Shown in pieces: positions 63,514 through 64,000 of a stretch of DNA of 64,000 nucleotides. This DNA is from Orbaceae bacterium lpD04 (GTDB lineage Bacteria; Pseudomonadota; Gammaproteobacteria; Enterobacterales; Orbaceae). A program made the translations under genes and the position numbers. Positions within the stretch are counted from its first letter, which is position 1. The number at the start of each line of letters is the position of its first letter. The stretch spans positions 2,117,488-2,181,487 of the forward strand of contig CP133967.1 in the NCBI GenBank assembly GCA_036251935.1, given 5' to 3'. The notes under the pieces are model-generated. The model saw only the letters and a program-made list of their open reading frames with translations, did not search any database and was not told the origin of the DNA.

Positions 63514-64000
63514 ATGGATAAACCCATTGTCAAAAATTTAGGATTGAAACCCTATTTGCAAACTTATGAGCGCATGCATCAATTTAGCCAAACGCGCAAC
63601 AGCCAAACACCCGATGAAATTTGGTTAGTCGAGCACCCACCCGTTTTTACTCAAGGGAAAGTAGGTAAAGCCGAGCATTTATTGCATACAACAACGATCC
63701 CAATTATTCAAACCGATCGTGGTGGGCAAATTACTTATCATGCGCCCGGCCAACAAATTATGTATATTTTGTTAGATCTAAAACGCTTAAATATTGGAAT
63801 TCGTGATACCGTTGGTTATTTAGAAAATAGCGTTATTGCAACATTAGCTAACTATAATATCGTTGCTATGACCAAAGAAAACGCCCCTGGGGTGTATGTT
63901 AATGGTAAAAAAATTTGTTCGTTAGGCCTACATATTACACGCGGCTGCACATTACATGGCCTTGCGTTAAATATTGATATGGACTTAACACCTTTTAATA
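63514..64000 (+). CDS. lipB: Octanoyltransferase LipB, 3' end outside window
   Basis: First ~162 residues of LipB, which moves the octanoyl group from acyl carrier protein to the lipoyl domains of E2 enzymes and GcvH. It starts [19 protein letters not shown] at 63514, with AGGTCGTGAT just upstream. The family signatures are clear: [17 protein letters not shown] (~40-56), [19 protein letters not shown] (~70-88), [20 protein letters not shown] (~128-147) with the catalytic lysine region, and [13 protein letters not shown]. The catalytic cysteine would be beyond the right edge. It is divergent from the pyruvate dehydrogenase operon whose AceF it serves. Confidence 0.95.
   Translation, partial: MDKPIVKNLGLKPYLQTYERMHQFSQTRNSQTPDEIWLVEHPPVFTQGKVGKAEHLLHTTTIPIIQTDRGGQITYHAPGQQIMYILLDLKRLNIGIRDTVGYLENSVIATLANYNIVAMTKENAPGVYVNGKKICSLGLHITRGCTLHGLALNIDMDLTPFN

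Overview
This is an AT-rich gammaproteobacterial chromosome segment. The gene content (zipA-ligA, pnp-nlpI-deaD, aceEF-lpd with lipB next door, gapA, rep, htpG, acrAB, rhlE, yggL) and E. coli-like protein sequences place it near the Enterobacterales/Pasteurellales/Orbales. The strong A+T bias, luxS, the ascorbate PTS locus, a type VI secretion (T6SS) cargo locus and a Bacteroides-like citrate synthase cluster make an Orbaceae-type gut symbiont (Gilliamella or a relative) my best guess, but this is inference. I saw no rRNA, tRNA, CRISPR array, insertion sequence or prophage.

Layout. 1-2.4 kb: the 5' part of gdhA and an azlCD branched-chain amino acid exporter. 2.6-4.2 kb: rhlE and yggL on the plus strand, meeting a minus-strand zipA-ligA-luxS-tautomerase run (4.2-8.0 kb). 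8.3-13 kb: acrAB efflux genes ending in a strong terminator. 13-16.5 kb: rep and gapA, divergent. 16.6-23.4 kb: a complete L-ascorbate utilisation regulon, with minus-strand ulaAB(fused)-ulaC-ulaF-ulaD-ulaE divergent from plus-strand ulaR-ulaG. Two near-identical 35-bp operators and a CRP-like site lie between them. 23.6-31.2 kb: htpG, deaD, nlpI and pnp. 31.6-36.6 kb: an aconitase-isocitrate dehydrogenase-citrate synthase cluster that makes 2-oxoglutarate, the substrate of the GdhA at the left edge. 36.9-39.5 kb: an EIIA-Glc-like protein, and nadR-pnuC for nicotinamide riboside salvage.

39.6-57 kb is the accessory region. It holds a secreted TPR-like protein, a short endonuclease V and an autotransporter, with a 42-bp direct repeat at each of three intergenic gaps. 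Next to it is a T6SS cargo module transcribed leftward: vgrG, a DUF4123-type adaptor, a 1407-residue VasX-like membrane effector, and five tandem copies of a two-TM putative immunity gene. The order matches the vgrG2-vasW-vasX-tsiV2 locus of Vibrio cholerae. The immunity copies are mosaics of shared flanks around a variable membrane segment, the last is frameshifted, and each junction is a conserved 22-bp leader that encodes a five-codon mini-ORF. The T6SS apparatus itself is not in the window.

57.2-64 kb: the pyruvate dehydrogenase operon aceE-aceF-lpd (minus strand), a 634-bp intergenic region with a perfect 30-bp palindrome, and the 5' part of lipB (plus strand), whose product starts lipoylation of AceF.
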